From positions 62,001-126,000 of the forward strand of contig JAFPNK010000026.1 in the NCBI GenBank assembly GCA_017401985.1: a stretch of DNA of 64,000 nt, written 5' to 3'. Under the pieces are notes generated by a model. That model was not told the origin of the DNA and made no database searches. It worked only from the letters and a program-made list of their open reading frames with translations. Below are positions 56,613 through 64,000 of the stretch, piece by piece (position 1 is the stretch's first letter; each line of letters begins with the position of its first letter). Source of the stretch: Paludibacteraceae bacterium. Its GTDB lineage: Bacteria > Bacteroidota > Bacteroidia > Bacteroidales > Paludibacteraceae. The position numbers and the translations under genes were made by a program.

Positions 56613-56644
56613 CTTGTATATTTCAATTTTTTGTAGTAACTTTG
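56613..56644 (+). promoter_or_regulatory. Promoter for the small membrane protein and parC
   Basis: CTTG (56613-56616), 20 bases, TAACTTTG (56637-56644). Confidence 0.75.
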
Positions 56645-56672
56645 CAGCCGCAAATATTTTAACGCGTTATAT

Positions 56673-56840
56673 ATGAAATCTTTTTTGAAGTATTTAGGAG
56701 TAATCATTTTGCTTTTGGGAGTTGTATGCCTGGCGGTATACAAGTTCGCGCTGCCGGAGAACTGGTTGCTTATCAGTTCGATTGCGCTGGAGGTAGTAGG
56801 TATTCTGTCGTATATCTTCATCAATAAAGCGATTGATTAA
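56673..56840 (+). CDS. Small two-helix membrane protein upstream of parC
   Basis: A 55-residue protein: helix one about 5-25 (YLGVIILLLGVVCLAVYKF), a short loop with LPENW, helix two about 32-50 (LISSIALEVVGILSYIFI), ending NKAID. It follows a clear promoter and ends two bases before the parC start, so it is co-transcribed with topoisomerase IV. I recall similar small proteins in other Bacteroidales; no function is known. Confidence 0.75.
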   Translation: MKSFLKYLGVIILLLGVVCLAVYKFALPENWLLISSIALEVVGILSYIFINKAID

Positions 56841-56842
56841 CG

Positions 56843-59479
56843 ATGCCTGCCCAAGGTGGTTTCAATGATGCTGTGAAGTATCATCTTACGGGCATGTACC
56901 AAGACTGGTTCTTGGACTATGCTTCGTATGTGATACTCGAGCGTGCTGTGCCTGCTATCGAGGATGGTTTGAAGCCGGTACAACGCCGTATCCTGCACGC
57001 CATGAAGACGGTGGATGACGGCAAGTACAACAAGGTGGCGAACATCGTTGGTCAGACTATGCAGTATCACCCTCACGGTGATGCTTCTATCGGTGATGCC
57101 CTTGTTCAACTCGGCCAGAAGGATCTGCTCATTGATTGCCAGGGAAACTGGGGAAATATACTGACGGGTGATGGCGCGGCAGCTCCTCGTTATATCGAGG
57201 CACGGTTGTCCAAGTTTGCGCTGGAGACCGTTTTTAATGCCAAGACTACCGAGTGGATGAAGTCTTATGACGGCCGTAAGAACGAACCGATTCACTTGCC
57301 TGTTAAGTTCCCGCTGCTGTTGGCGCAGGGCGTGGAAGGTATTGCGGTCGGATTGAATTCCAAGATACTGCCGCATAATTTCAATGAACTGTGCGACGCC
57401 GCCTTGGCTTATCTGCGCAATCAGGAGTTCTCGTTATATCCTGATTTCCCGACCGGAGGTGTGATTGATGTCACCCGCTATAACGATGGTGAACGCGGTG
57501 GTTCGGTTAAGATTCGTGCGCGCATTCAAAAGGCGGATGACAACAAGACGCTTATCATCACTGAGATTCCGTTCGGCACCACCACTTCCAAGATTATTGA
57601 GACGATCCTGAAGGCGAACCAGAAGGGTAAGATCAAAATCCGTAAGATTGATGATTTTACGGCAGACACCGCGCGTATTGTCGTGCAATTGGCCCCGGGT
57701 TCTTCGTCCGACAAAGCCATCGATGCGCTCTATGCGTTCACCGATTGCGAGGTGAATATATCGCCGAACTGCTGCGTGGTGCAGGATAAGAAACCGATCT
57801 TCACTTCCGTCACTAATCTGCTCAAACTGTCCACGGATAATACCAAAGCGCTTTTAAAGTGGGAGTTGGAGATTGAGAAAGCGGAGTTGGAGGAGAAGTA
57901 TTTCTACACTTCGCTGGAGAAGATTTTTATCGAGAACCGCATCTATAAGCAGGAGGGTTACGAGAACGCGCCTAACAAAGAGAAGCTCATTGAGTTCGTG
58001 GATAACGCGCTCACGCCGTTCAAGCCTATGCTTATCCGCGAGGTGCGCACCGAGGATATAGAGAAGCTGTTTGAGATCCGCATGATTCGTATCACTAAGT
58101 TCGATTCGAAGAAAGCGGATGAACTGATGAAGGAACTGGAGAAGAAGATCAAGGCCTGCGTCAAGAACCTCAACCACTTGACTGATTACACGATTGCTTG
58201 GTTCGAAATGCTCAAATCCAAATACGGCGAGGCGTATCCTCGTCGCACAGAGGTGCGCAATTTCGGAGCGATCAACGTGAAGGCAGTGGTCGAGAACAAC
58301 GAGAAACTCTATATCAACCGCGAAGAGGGATTTGTCGGAACGGGTCTGAAGAAAGATGAGTTCCTGTTCAACTGCTCCGATATAGATGACATCATCGTGT
58401 TCCACAAGGACGGTAAATACAAGGTGATGCGCGTGGCGGAGAAACTGTTTGTCGGCACGGATATACTTCATATAGCGGTCTTCCAGCGCGGAGACGAGCG
58501 TACGGTGTATAACGTGGTTTATCGCGACGGCAAGAAGGGCACATATTTCATGAAGCGCTTCAATGTAACCGGCGTGGCGAAGGACAAAGAGTACGATTTG
58601 ACGCAAGGCAAACCCGGGTCTAAGATCGTCTATTTCACCGCCAACCCGAATGGCGAGGCGGAGGTGATACGCGTGACGCTGAAGCCGGCTTTGCATCTTA
58701 AGAAACTGGAGGTGTGCAAAGACCTGAGCGAGTTGGCCGTTAAGTCCCGTACCGCGCGTGGTAATGTGCTGACCAAGTTCGAAGTCAAGTCCATCACGCT
58801 TAAGCAGAAGGGTCATTCCACGCTTGGCGGACGCAAGGTGTGGTTCGATGCGGACGTGCTGCGTGTCAATTATGACGAACACGGTATCTATCTGGGTGAA
58901 TTCTGGGACGAAGACCGTATTCTCGTTATCAATAACGACGGAACGTACTACACGACCAATTTTGATCTCACTGCCCATTTTGAGGATAATATCCTGCGGA
59001 TCGAGAAACTGGATGCCGACAAAGTGTGGTCGCTTATTCAGTGGAACGGTGAACTCAAATACTATTACGGCAAGCGTTTCCGTTTGGACGATGCAAATGC
59101 GAAGGTGCAGTCGATGCTCGGCGAGGATAAAGACTCCCGCATTGTGGCGCTTTCGGATCGCGAAGAAGCCACTTTCCGTGTTCTGTTTGCGGATGAGTCC
59201 AAGCAGCCGCTTGATATACTGATGGCGGAGTTTATTGACGAGAAATCCGCGAAGGCGAAAGGTAAACGTATCACGACCCTTGAGGTGGCTTCTGTTGAAG
59301 ACATCACGCCGGAGCCTGATCCTGAGCCGGAACCAGAGATGTCCCCCGATGAAGAAATAGAGGAGGCTACTGATAACTCGGACAACTCCGAAAACTCGGA
59401 TAGCTCCGATTCCATCGAGGTAGAGGGCGTAACCATGACGTTCGAAAAGCCGCAGGATACACAACTGGATTTGTTCTAA
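56843..59479 (+). CDS. parC: DNA topoisomerase IV subunit A
   Basis: An 878-residue type IIA topoisomerase subunit that decatenates daughter chromosomes. The N-terminus is the winged-helix core (LDYASYVILERAVPAIEDGLK, MQYHPHGDASIGDAL), with the DNA-cleaving Tyr117 in APRYIEARLS. The tower and coiled-coil follow, then a C-terminal beta-pinwheel (about 500-800). A very acidic Ser/Asp/Glu tail (about 815-865) ends in QLDLF. The short 'spacing' of the core and the pinwheel fit Bacteroidota ParC rather than GyrA. No parE is in the window. Its stop overlaps the maf start by one base. Confidence 0.93.
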   Translation: MPAQGGFNDAVKYHLTGMYQDWFLDYASYVILERAVPAIEDGLKPVQRRILHAMKTVDDGKYNKVANIVGQTMQYHPHGDASIGDALVQLGQKDLLIDCQGNWGNILTGDGAAAPRYIEARLSKFALETVFNAKTTEWMKSYDGRKNEPIHLPVKFPLLLAQGVEGIAVGLNSKILPHNFNELCDAALAYLRNQEFSLYPDFPTGGVIDVTRYNDGERGGSVKIRARIQKADDNKTLIITEIPFGTTTSKIIETILKANQKGKIKIRKIDDFTADTARIVVQLAPGSSSDKAIDALYAFTDCEVNISPNCCVVQDKKPIFTSVTNLLKLSTDNTKALLKWELEIEKAELEEKYFYTSLEKIFIENRIYKQEGYENAPNKEKLIEFVDNALTPFKPMLIREVRTEDIEKLFEIRMIRITKFDSKKADELMKELEKKIKACVKNLNHLTDYTIAWFEMLKSKYGEAYPRRTEVRNFGAINVKAVVENNEKLYINREEGFVGTGLKKDEFLFNCSDIDDIIVFHKDGKYKVMRVAEKLFVGTDILHIAVFQRGDERTVYNVVYRDGKKGTYFMKRFNVTGVAKDKEYDLTQGKPGSKIVYFTANPNGEAEVIRVTLKPALHLKKLEVCKDLSELAVKSRTARGNVLTKFEVKSITLKQKGHSTLGGRKVWFDADVLRVNYDEHGIYLGEFWDEDRILVINNDGTYYTTNFDLTAHFEDNILRIEKLDADKVWSLIQWNGELKYYYGKRFRLDDANAKVQSMLGEDKDSRIVALSDREEATFRVLFADESKQPLDILMAEFIDEKSAKAKGKRITTLEVASVEDITPEPDPEPEPEMSPDEEIEEATDNSDNSENSDSSDSIEVEGVTMTFEKPQDTQLDLF

Positions 59480-60072
59480 TGGAAATTATTTTAGGTAGTC
59501 AGAGTCCTCGGAGACGTGAATTGATGGCAGGTTTAGACCTGCCATTTACAGCTATTAATATCGATGCCAATGAGACTTATCCGGCGGAACTGCAAGCCGG
59601 GGATATTCCTTATTATATATCGCGCGCGAAAGCGCAGGCTTATGCTTCGCAGCTGAAGGAGGACCAGTTACTGATTACAGCCGACACGATCGTGTGGCTG
59701 GACGGACAGATGCTTGGCAAGCCCCATGATGAAGCTGAGGCGGTGGCTATGCTCCGTGCTCTCAGCGGCAAGACGCATCAGGTATATACCGCCGTTACGT
59801 TCGCCAATAAATCACAAATCACAAATGACAAATCACAAATCGTTTTGTCGACCATCGTCGATAAAACGGATGTGACGTTCAAGAAACTGACGGACGAGGA
59901 GATTCAGCACTATGTGACGAAGTACCGTCCCATGGACAAAGCCGGCGCGTACGGCGTGCAGGAGTGGATCGGTTATATCGCCTGTACGGGAATGAACGGT
60001 TCGTATTTCAACGTGATGGGATTCCCCGTTCATCGGGTTTACGAAGAATTAAAAAATCGAGGCATCGTCTGA
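59479..60072 (+). CDS. maf: Maf-like nucleotide pyrophosphatase
   Basis: A 197-residue house-cleaning enzyme that hydrolyses non-canonical nucleoside triphosphates. ILGSQSPRRRELM is the nucleotide-binding start. LLITADTIVWLDGQMLGKP has the catalytic acid, and DKAGAYGVQEWIG the second conserved block. A loop reading NKSQITNDKSQI (about 113-124) comes from a heptamer DNA array and looks like an in-frame insertion. The gene overlaps parC by one base. Its stop codon lies within the loop region of its own terminator. Confidence 0.95.
   Translation: MEIILGSQSPRRRELMAGLDLPFTAINIDANETYPAELQAGDIPYYISRAKAQAYASQLKEDQLLITADTIVWLDGQMLGKPHDEAEAVAMLRALSGKTHQVYTAVTFANKSQITNDKSQIVLSTIVDKTDVTFKKLTDEEIQHYVTKYRPMDKAGAYGVQEWIGYIACTGMNGSYFNVMGFPVHRVYEELKNRGIV
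59814..59841. repeat. Heptamer array inside maf
   Basis: ACAAATC, ACAAATG, ACAAATC, ACAAATC (59814-59841), preceded by the related ATAAATC. It is translated as part of a surface-loop-like segment. Confidence 0.88.
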
Positions 60073-60088
60073 TGTCCCGATTTTTTTT
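60054..60088 (+). terminator. Rho-independent terminator of maf
   Basis: AAATCGAGGCATC (60054-60066) pairs with GATGTCCCGATTT around GTCT, with one mismatch and one G-T. Eight T close the structure. The maf TGA overlaps the loop and 3' arm. Confidence 0.85.
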
Positions 60089-60107
60089 GTAATTGCGAAT
60101 CGCGTTA

Positions 60108-61097
60108 TTACACGATTCCGTAATACCGAACGATGACAAAACTGTACAACGTACCGATGAGCATAGTGAATTTCACCACTTGCTGGCAGGTTTTGTAGTC
60201 ACTTGGTATCTTTGCTGACCAGAGTAACCAAAGTGTGCTGAGCATAGGGATGAGGATTCCTAATGCGATGTACCGCGTGCTGAAACTGGTCCAGGAGGTG
60301 TCGAACGGTAGCATATGATACCACACATGGCCGATGAGGGCGAGCGTGCCGGCGATGAGCACCGTGACAAACACTTTGGTCCAGGTCTCACCCCATACTA
60401 CAGGCATTGAATGACATTCTAATTCGCGGTCGCCCATTTGGTCCTGCAGGTCTTTGATAATCTCGCGAATCCAAGTCAGCAGGAATGCAAATACCGCGAA
60501 TCCGCCTAACCATACATACAGGTCGTGCGTGAGTGTCAAGTACGACAGCAACCCTCCGTAATGTCTGTTCAGTATCGATACATTAGCAATAGCCACGACC
60601 ATAGGGGCCAGTCCGGCGAGCAACGCAATCGTCAGGTTGCCAAGCATGAACAGCCGTTTGTAACTACTGGAGTAGAACCACAGCAGTCCCGGTACCATCA
60701 CGAAGATGATACCCAGTGTCCAACTGCGCAGTAGGATAGCTACCGTGAGGCCGCACGCGATACCGATTCCGCTCAGTATCCAACTGAGACGCATGGCTGC
60801 GGGCTTGCTTACCGAACGCGTTACAATCAGTTCATCCGGGCGGTTGATACGATCTATCTTCACATCAAAATAATCGTTGACCACGTATCCGCCTGCTGCA
60901 ATCAAGGTGGTTGCCAAGATGATCAGCAGCAGCACGTACCACGGCATCTGCTCTTCAAACGAGATCATCTCCCCTTCGAACGGAATGTGGGTTAATATGG
61001 GCGTAGCCACCCATTTTTCCATTAACCAGATCAACGCTCCGAGGAAGAGTACATTGCTCCACCTCACCAGCCGCATTATGTCTTTAAACTGTTCCAT
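60108..61097 (-). CDS. UbiA-family prenyltransferase, probable (di)geranylgeranylglyceryl phosphate synthase
   Basis: A 329-residue membrane enzyme with about eight to nine helices. The first aspartate motif is NDYFDVKIDRINRPDEL and the second KDLQDQMGDRE, both typical of UbiA enzymes that transfer prenyl groups. The first motif and the place next to maf match Bacteroidota proteins annotated as geranylgeranylglycerol-phosphate geranylgeranyltransferase. The PcrB-type GGGP synthase at 41.2 kb would supply its substrate. Menaquinone or heme prenylation (MenA, CtaB) is an alternative; those have different first motifs. It overlaps the GH13 gene by one base. Confidence 0.88.
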   Translation of the reverse strand: MEQFKDIMRLVRWSNVLFLGALIWLMEKWVATPILTHIPFEGEMISFEEQMPWYVLLLIILATTLIAAGGYVVNDYFDVKIDRINRPDELIVTRSVSKPAAMRLSWILSGIGIACGLTVAILLRSWTLGIIFVMVPGLLWFYSSSYKRLFMLGNLTIALLAGLAPMVVAIANVSILNRHYGGLLSYLTLTHDLYVWLGGFAVFAFLLTWIREIIKDLQDQMGDRELECHSMPVVWGETWTKVFVTVLIAGTLALIGHVWYHMLPFDTSWTSFSTRYIALGILIPMLSTLWLLWSAKIPSDYKTCQQVVKFTMLIGTLYSFVIVRYYGIV

Positions 61098-62737
61098 TAC
61101 TTAATTCTCAACACCGCTCCTTTCCATGCTTCCAGCGTCACTTCCGCCGTGCCGTCCGGAACGAAAGATATTGTTTGTTGTTTGCCGGTGAGCAGGTCGG
61201 TAGCAGTAGCGTTTGCTTTGCCCTCCAGACCCAGATAAACGAAGGCATCGTTCGGCAAGCGAAGGTGAATGTGTTGCTCGCGGTCGTGGAAATTGACTAC
61301 TACCAGCAGCGTCTCGCCTTTGGTGTGGCGAATGAATGCAAAATGCTGGCGTTTGTCAAATCCTTCTCCTTGTGCATATGTGATGTCATACATCAGGCCT
61401 TTCTGAATCGCCTTGTTGGCACGAGCCAGGGTGAGCAGTTTTTGGTAAAACTCCCGTATCTCCCGTTCGTTGTCAGTCATCTTGGCGCCATCGAACTTAC
61501 CTTTGTTCGCCCAGTTTTGGATACTGCGTACTCCCCAGTAATCGAAGATAGTCGTTCGCCCGTCGATGCCGGAGAAACCTTCCATGTCCATGCCACGTTC
61601 TCCTAACTCCTGGCCGGAGTAGATCATCACCGGACACTGGTTCAGCGTGGCAGCTACGATCATCGCAGGTTCGGCACAACGGCCGTCGCCGCAGAAGAAT
61701 CCGCTGGCCAGGCGCTGCTCGTCGTGGTTCTCCAGGAAGTAAAGCATATGCTTCAACCGCTCGTCTCCGTGCTGCATCCACTGGCGGGTGATGCCCTCAG
61801 CGGGCCATCCTTTGCTTGTCACGCCGCGCAGATAATCGTACATGCCTACTTTGTCGTACAGATAATCGAAACCGGCTGCCAGATACGCATCATATTGATT
61901 CGGGTCGTAGCACTCACCGATGAAAATGAATTTCTTATGTTTTTTCTTCACTTGCGCAATCGCCCATGCGAAGAACTCTACCGGCACCATTTCGGCCATA
62001 TCTACGCGAACGCCGTCCACGCCTTTACCGGCCCAGAAGAGTAGGATGTCCCGCATCTTGATCCAGGTGCTCGGGATCGGATTGAACTGTTTCTCGCGGC
62101 CGCCTTGGTAGAACACGCCGTAGTTCAGTTTGACGGTCTCGTACCAGTCGTTCGGCCCCGGATGGCTGGTGAAGCAGTCATTGCCGGTTACCTTCGCGGG
62201 GAACTCTTCGTATCCCTGCAGATCCTGATCCATCGTGAACTTCTCGCCCGGGATATAATAGAAGTTATTCAGCGGCGAGAATGCCCATTCGGGATGATCT
62301 TTTTCTCCGAGGTCTTCCACACCGGCAGGTTTGCAAACGCTCTTGTATTCGCGGCTCACATGGTTGGGCACGAAATCAATCAGCACGTCCAAGCCTGCTT
62401 CATGAGTCCGTTTAACCAGCGCCTCGAATTCTTGCATTCGTTTGGCTTCGTTCTTCGCCAGGTCGGGGTCTATGTCATAGTAATCGGTGATGGCATAAGG
62501 CGATCCGGCGAGACCTTTGGTGATAGCGGGGTGGTTATATTGGGCTGTGGCGTGGCGGATGATACCGGTGTACCAAACGTGCGTAGCACCCAAGTCCACA
62601 ATAGACTTGAGTGCACGTTCGTTGATGTCCACAAGACGACCGCAACCGTTCTCCTCGCGGGTTCCGTTGCGCTTGCGCGTCTCGTTATAATTGGTGAACC
62701 AACGCGGGAAGAGTTGATAAATAATCGGTTTGTTCAT
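61097..62737 (-). CDS. Cytoplasmic alpha-amylase family enzyme (GH13)
   Basis: A 546-residue protein with no signal peptide. The start IIYQLFPRWFTNYNETRKRN is followed by a GH13 barrel: DVLIDFVPNHVSREYKS, the nucleophile Asp in GVDGVRVDMAEMV, the acid/base Glu in FIFIGECYDPNQ, and the third carboxylate in FLENHDEQRLASG. A C-terminal beta domain (about 455-546) ends the protein. It probably degrades intracellular glycogen or maltodextrins. Its stop overlaps the prenyltransferase start by one base. It is preceded by an 8-base repeat array that separates it from ackA. Confidence 0.94.
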   Translation of the reverse strand: MNKPIIYQLFPRWFTNYNETRKRNGTREENGCGRLVDINERALKSIVDLGATHVWYTGIIRHATAQYNHPAITKGLAGSPYAITDYYDIDPDLAKNEAKRMQEFEALVKRTHEAGLDVLIDFVPNHVSREYKSVCKPAGVEDLGEKDHPEWAFSPLNNFYYIPGEKFTMDQDLQGYEEFPAKVTGNDCFTSHPGPNDWYETVKLNYGVFYQGGREKQFNPIPSTWIKMRDILLFWAGKGVDGVRVDMAEMVPVEFFAWAIAQVKKKHKKFIFIGECYDPNQYDAYLAAGFDYLYDKVGMYDYLRGVTSKGWPAEGITRQWMQHGDERLKHMLYFLENHDEQRLASGFFCGDGRCAEPAMIVAATLNQCPVMIYSGQELGERGMDMEGFSGIDGRTTIFDYWGVRSIQNWANKGKFDGAKMTDNEREIREFYQKLLTLARANKAIQKGLMYDITYAQGEGFDKRQHFAFIRHTKGETLLVVVNFHDREQHIHLRLPNDAFVYLGLEGKANATATDLLTGKQQTISFVPDGTAEVTLEAWKGAVLRIK

Positions 62738-62776
62738 TCGTTGTTGTGTGTTTTTCTAATGGATTAAATCTTCGAG

Positions 62777-62808
62777 ATCACGTAATCACGAGACCACGTG
62801 ACCACGAA
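62777..62808. repeat. 8-base tandem array between ackA and the GH13 gene
   Basis: ATCACGTA, ATCACGAG, ACCACGTG, ACCACGAA (62777-62808). The same word family (ATCACGTG) makes the palindromic spacer at 13051-13080. Confidence 0.8.
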
Positions 62809-62810
62809 TC

Positions 62811-64000
62811 TTACACTAACGCAGCTGTATCGCTTGCAATCATGAGCTCCTCATCCGTCGGGATTAAGCAAACGGTAACCTTGCTGCCCTTCTTGGAGAT
62901 GATACGTTCTTCGCCGCGTACGTTATTGGCTGCTTCGTCCAGTTCGATACCCAGGTACGACAGACCTTTCATCACTTCTGCGCGGATGTACGGATCGTTC
63001 TCTCCGATACCGGCGGTGAAGACGAGGATGTCCATTCCGTTCATTGCTGCTGCGTACGAACCGATGTATTTCTTGAGACGGTAGATGAACATCTTACGAG
63101 CCAAGTCAGCGCGTTTGTTGCCGGCGTTGATAGCAGCCTCAATGTCACGGCAGTCGCTGGATACGCCGCTGACGCCGAGCAGACCGGATTTCTTGTTAAC
63201 GAGGTTATTGAACTCAGCCGTGCTCAGGTGCTCTTTATCCATGATAAAGGTAGCGGCACCGAGGTCGAGGTCTCCGGCACGGGTACCCATTACCAGACCT
63301 TCAACCGGCGTCAGACCCATAGAGGTATCTACGCACTTGCCGTCCATCACAGCTGCACAACTGCCACCGCCTCCGATGTGTGCGGTTACGATCTTCTTGC
63401 CCTTCGGATCCACACCGAGGAACTCGCAAACGCGAGCGCTTACATAGCGGTGACTGGTTCCGTGGAAACCGTAACGACGAATCGCATATTTCTCGTACAA
63501 CTCGTACGGTAATGCATACATGTATGCATAGTCCGGCATCGTCTGGTGGAAAGCGGTGTCAAACACAGCCACTTGCGGTACGCCCGGCAGGATAGCCTCG
63601 ATGGCATCAATACCTTTCAGGTTAGCGGGGTTGTGCAGCGGAGCCAACTCAACGCACTTGATGATCATCTCTTTCACTTCCGGTGTGATGAGTACGGACT
63701 TGTTGAATTTCTCTCCTCCGTGGACTACGCGGTGGCCGACTGCATTGATCTCTTTGAGGTCTTTGATGCAACCGATCTGCGGGTCAACGAGTTTCTCAAG
63801 GATGAGCTCGATACCTACGGTGTGTTCCGGCATCGGCTTCTCGAATTTCACCTTCTCGCCGTTCGGCAGTTTGACTAACAGGAACGAGTCGGGCAAACCG
63901 ATCTTCTCGATTCCGCCTTGAGCCATCACTTGCTTGCTCTCCATCTCAAAGAGCTTATACTTAATACTGCTACTACCGCAGTTTAATACTAAAATCTTCA
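62811..64000 (-). CDS. ackA: Acetate kinase (first base of the start codon outside the window)
   Basis: The frame reads from the right edge, where all but the first base of ATG AAG ATT TTA is present, giving a predicted 396 residues. The ASKHA-fold signatures are the N-terminal VLNCGSSSIKYKLFEM, VGHRVVHGGEKF, VFDTAFHQTMPDYAYMYALP, RRYGFHGTSHRYV, HIGGGGSCAAVMDGKCVDTSMG and FTAGIGENDP. The enzyme interconverts acetyl phosphate and acetate with ATP formation, the usual end of fermentation in this group. Its promoter and any pta gene lie beyond the edge. Confidence 0.96.
   Translation of the reverse strand, partial: KILVLNCGSSSIKYKLFEMESKQVMAQGGIEKIGLPDSFLLVKLPNGEKVKFEKPMPEHTVGIELILEKLVDPQIGCIKDLKEINAVGHRVVHGGEKFNKSVLITPEVKEMIIKCVELAPLHNPANLKGIDAIEAILPGVPQVAVFDTAFHQTMPDYAYMYALPYELYEKYAIRRYGFHGTSHRYVSARVCEFLGVDPKGKKIVTAHIGGGGSCAAVMDGKCVDTSMGLTPVEGLVMGTRAGDLDLGAATFIMDKEHLSTAEFNNLVNKKSGLLGVSGVSSDCRDIEAAINAGNKRADLARKMFIYRLKKYIGSYAAAMNGMDILVFTAGIGENDPYIRAEVMKGLSYLGIELDEAANNVRGEERIISKKGSKVTVCLIPTDEELMIASDTAALV

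Noticed and set aside
57854..59464. Open frame of 536 codons on the minus strand, opposite parC
   Set aside because: Shadow of the topoisomerase gene; no recognisable domain, no promoter or plausible operon partner.
1..64000. Insertion sequences, prophage or integrated elements
   Set aside because: No transposase, integrase or phage structural gene was found among the readable frames; gene content is core throughout.

Overview
The window is about 64 kb of chromosome from a member of the Bacteroidales (phylum Bacteroidota). Four things point there. The promoters follow the Bacteroidota pattern of a TTTG-like -33 box, 20 bases, then TAnnTTTG just before the transcript start. The primary sigma factor is the short 286-residue form. 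There are type IX secretion and gliding markers (GldD, secreted proteins with a shared C-terminal tail). Gene content is typical of the group, including a GH57 / glycosyltransferase / debranching-enzyme glycogen cluster. It looks like a gut- or rumen-type lineage, but I cannot place it to genus. There are no prophages, insertion sequences or CRISPR arrays. The region is core chromosome with about 57 protein genes and one tRNA.

Layout. 0-2.5 kb (minus): an unknown conserved protein cut by the left edge, a prenyl diphosphate synthase and D-Ala-D-Ala ligase. 2.6-6.3 kb (minus): rpe, a short ComEC, xseA and a ComEA-like helix-hairpin-helix protein. 6.4-9.6 kb (plus): a regulator with a defective receiver, L-asparaginase and an aminoacyl-histidine dipeptidase. 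9.6-16 kb (minus): typA, trigger factor, mpl, dCMP deaminase and an S41 protease. 16.3 kb: a tiny secreted protein. 16.7-19.2 kb (minus): panD-tgt-lptF/G. 19.4-21.2 kb (plus): a membrane protein and an alpha/beta hydrolase. 21.2-26.5 kb (minus): uvrB, rplS, glgP. 26.6-29 kb (plus): a minimal RNase R, an outer-membrane protein and a small ribbon-helix-helix protein. 29-40.4 kb (minus): rpoD, tRNA-Arg, and one long co-directional run manC - debranching enzyme - GT4 - GH57 - porin - clpC - trxA. 40.6-46.3 kb (plus): gldD, a PcrB-TadA fusion, an HD phosphodiesterase, dusB and a transporter. 46.4-50.7 kb (plus): two secreted proteins, one an alpha-amylase. 50.8-53.5 kb (minus): alkaline phosphatase, 3'-5' exonuclease, DUF5063. 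53.7-60.1 kb (plus): coiled-coil protein, upp, VanZ-like, dprA, a small membrane protein, parC, maf. 60.1-64 kb (minus): ackA, cytoplasmic GH13 amylase, UbiA-type prenyltransferase.

How the genes work together. Glycogen metabolism is the main accessory theme: GlgP, GH57, GT4, debranching enzyme and an intracellular GH13, with a secreted amylase to supply maltodextrins. Three genes (prenyl diphosphate synthase, PcrB/GGGP synthase, UbiA/DGGGP synthase) together could make archaeal-type ether-lipid precursors. ComEC, the ComEA-like protein and DprA are DNA-uptake and recombination parts.

The most unusual observations are these. (1) A fusion of GGGP synthase to the tRNA adenosine deaminase TadA, whose linker is itself a 9-base tandem array. 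(2) A wide set of short tandem arrays (units of 7, 8, 9, 16 and 25 bases) at gene boundaries, several of which have become coding sequence. (3) A pair of 66-base palindromic repeats 24 kb apart that align without gaps. (4) Housekeeping proteins that have lost whole domains: trigger factor without its PPIase domain, RNase R without cold-shock domains, ClpC without its middle domain, ComEC without its soluble domain. All family calls come from reading the sequences; no database search was run.
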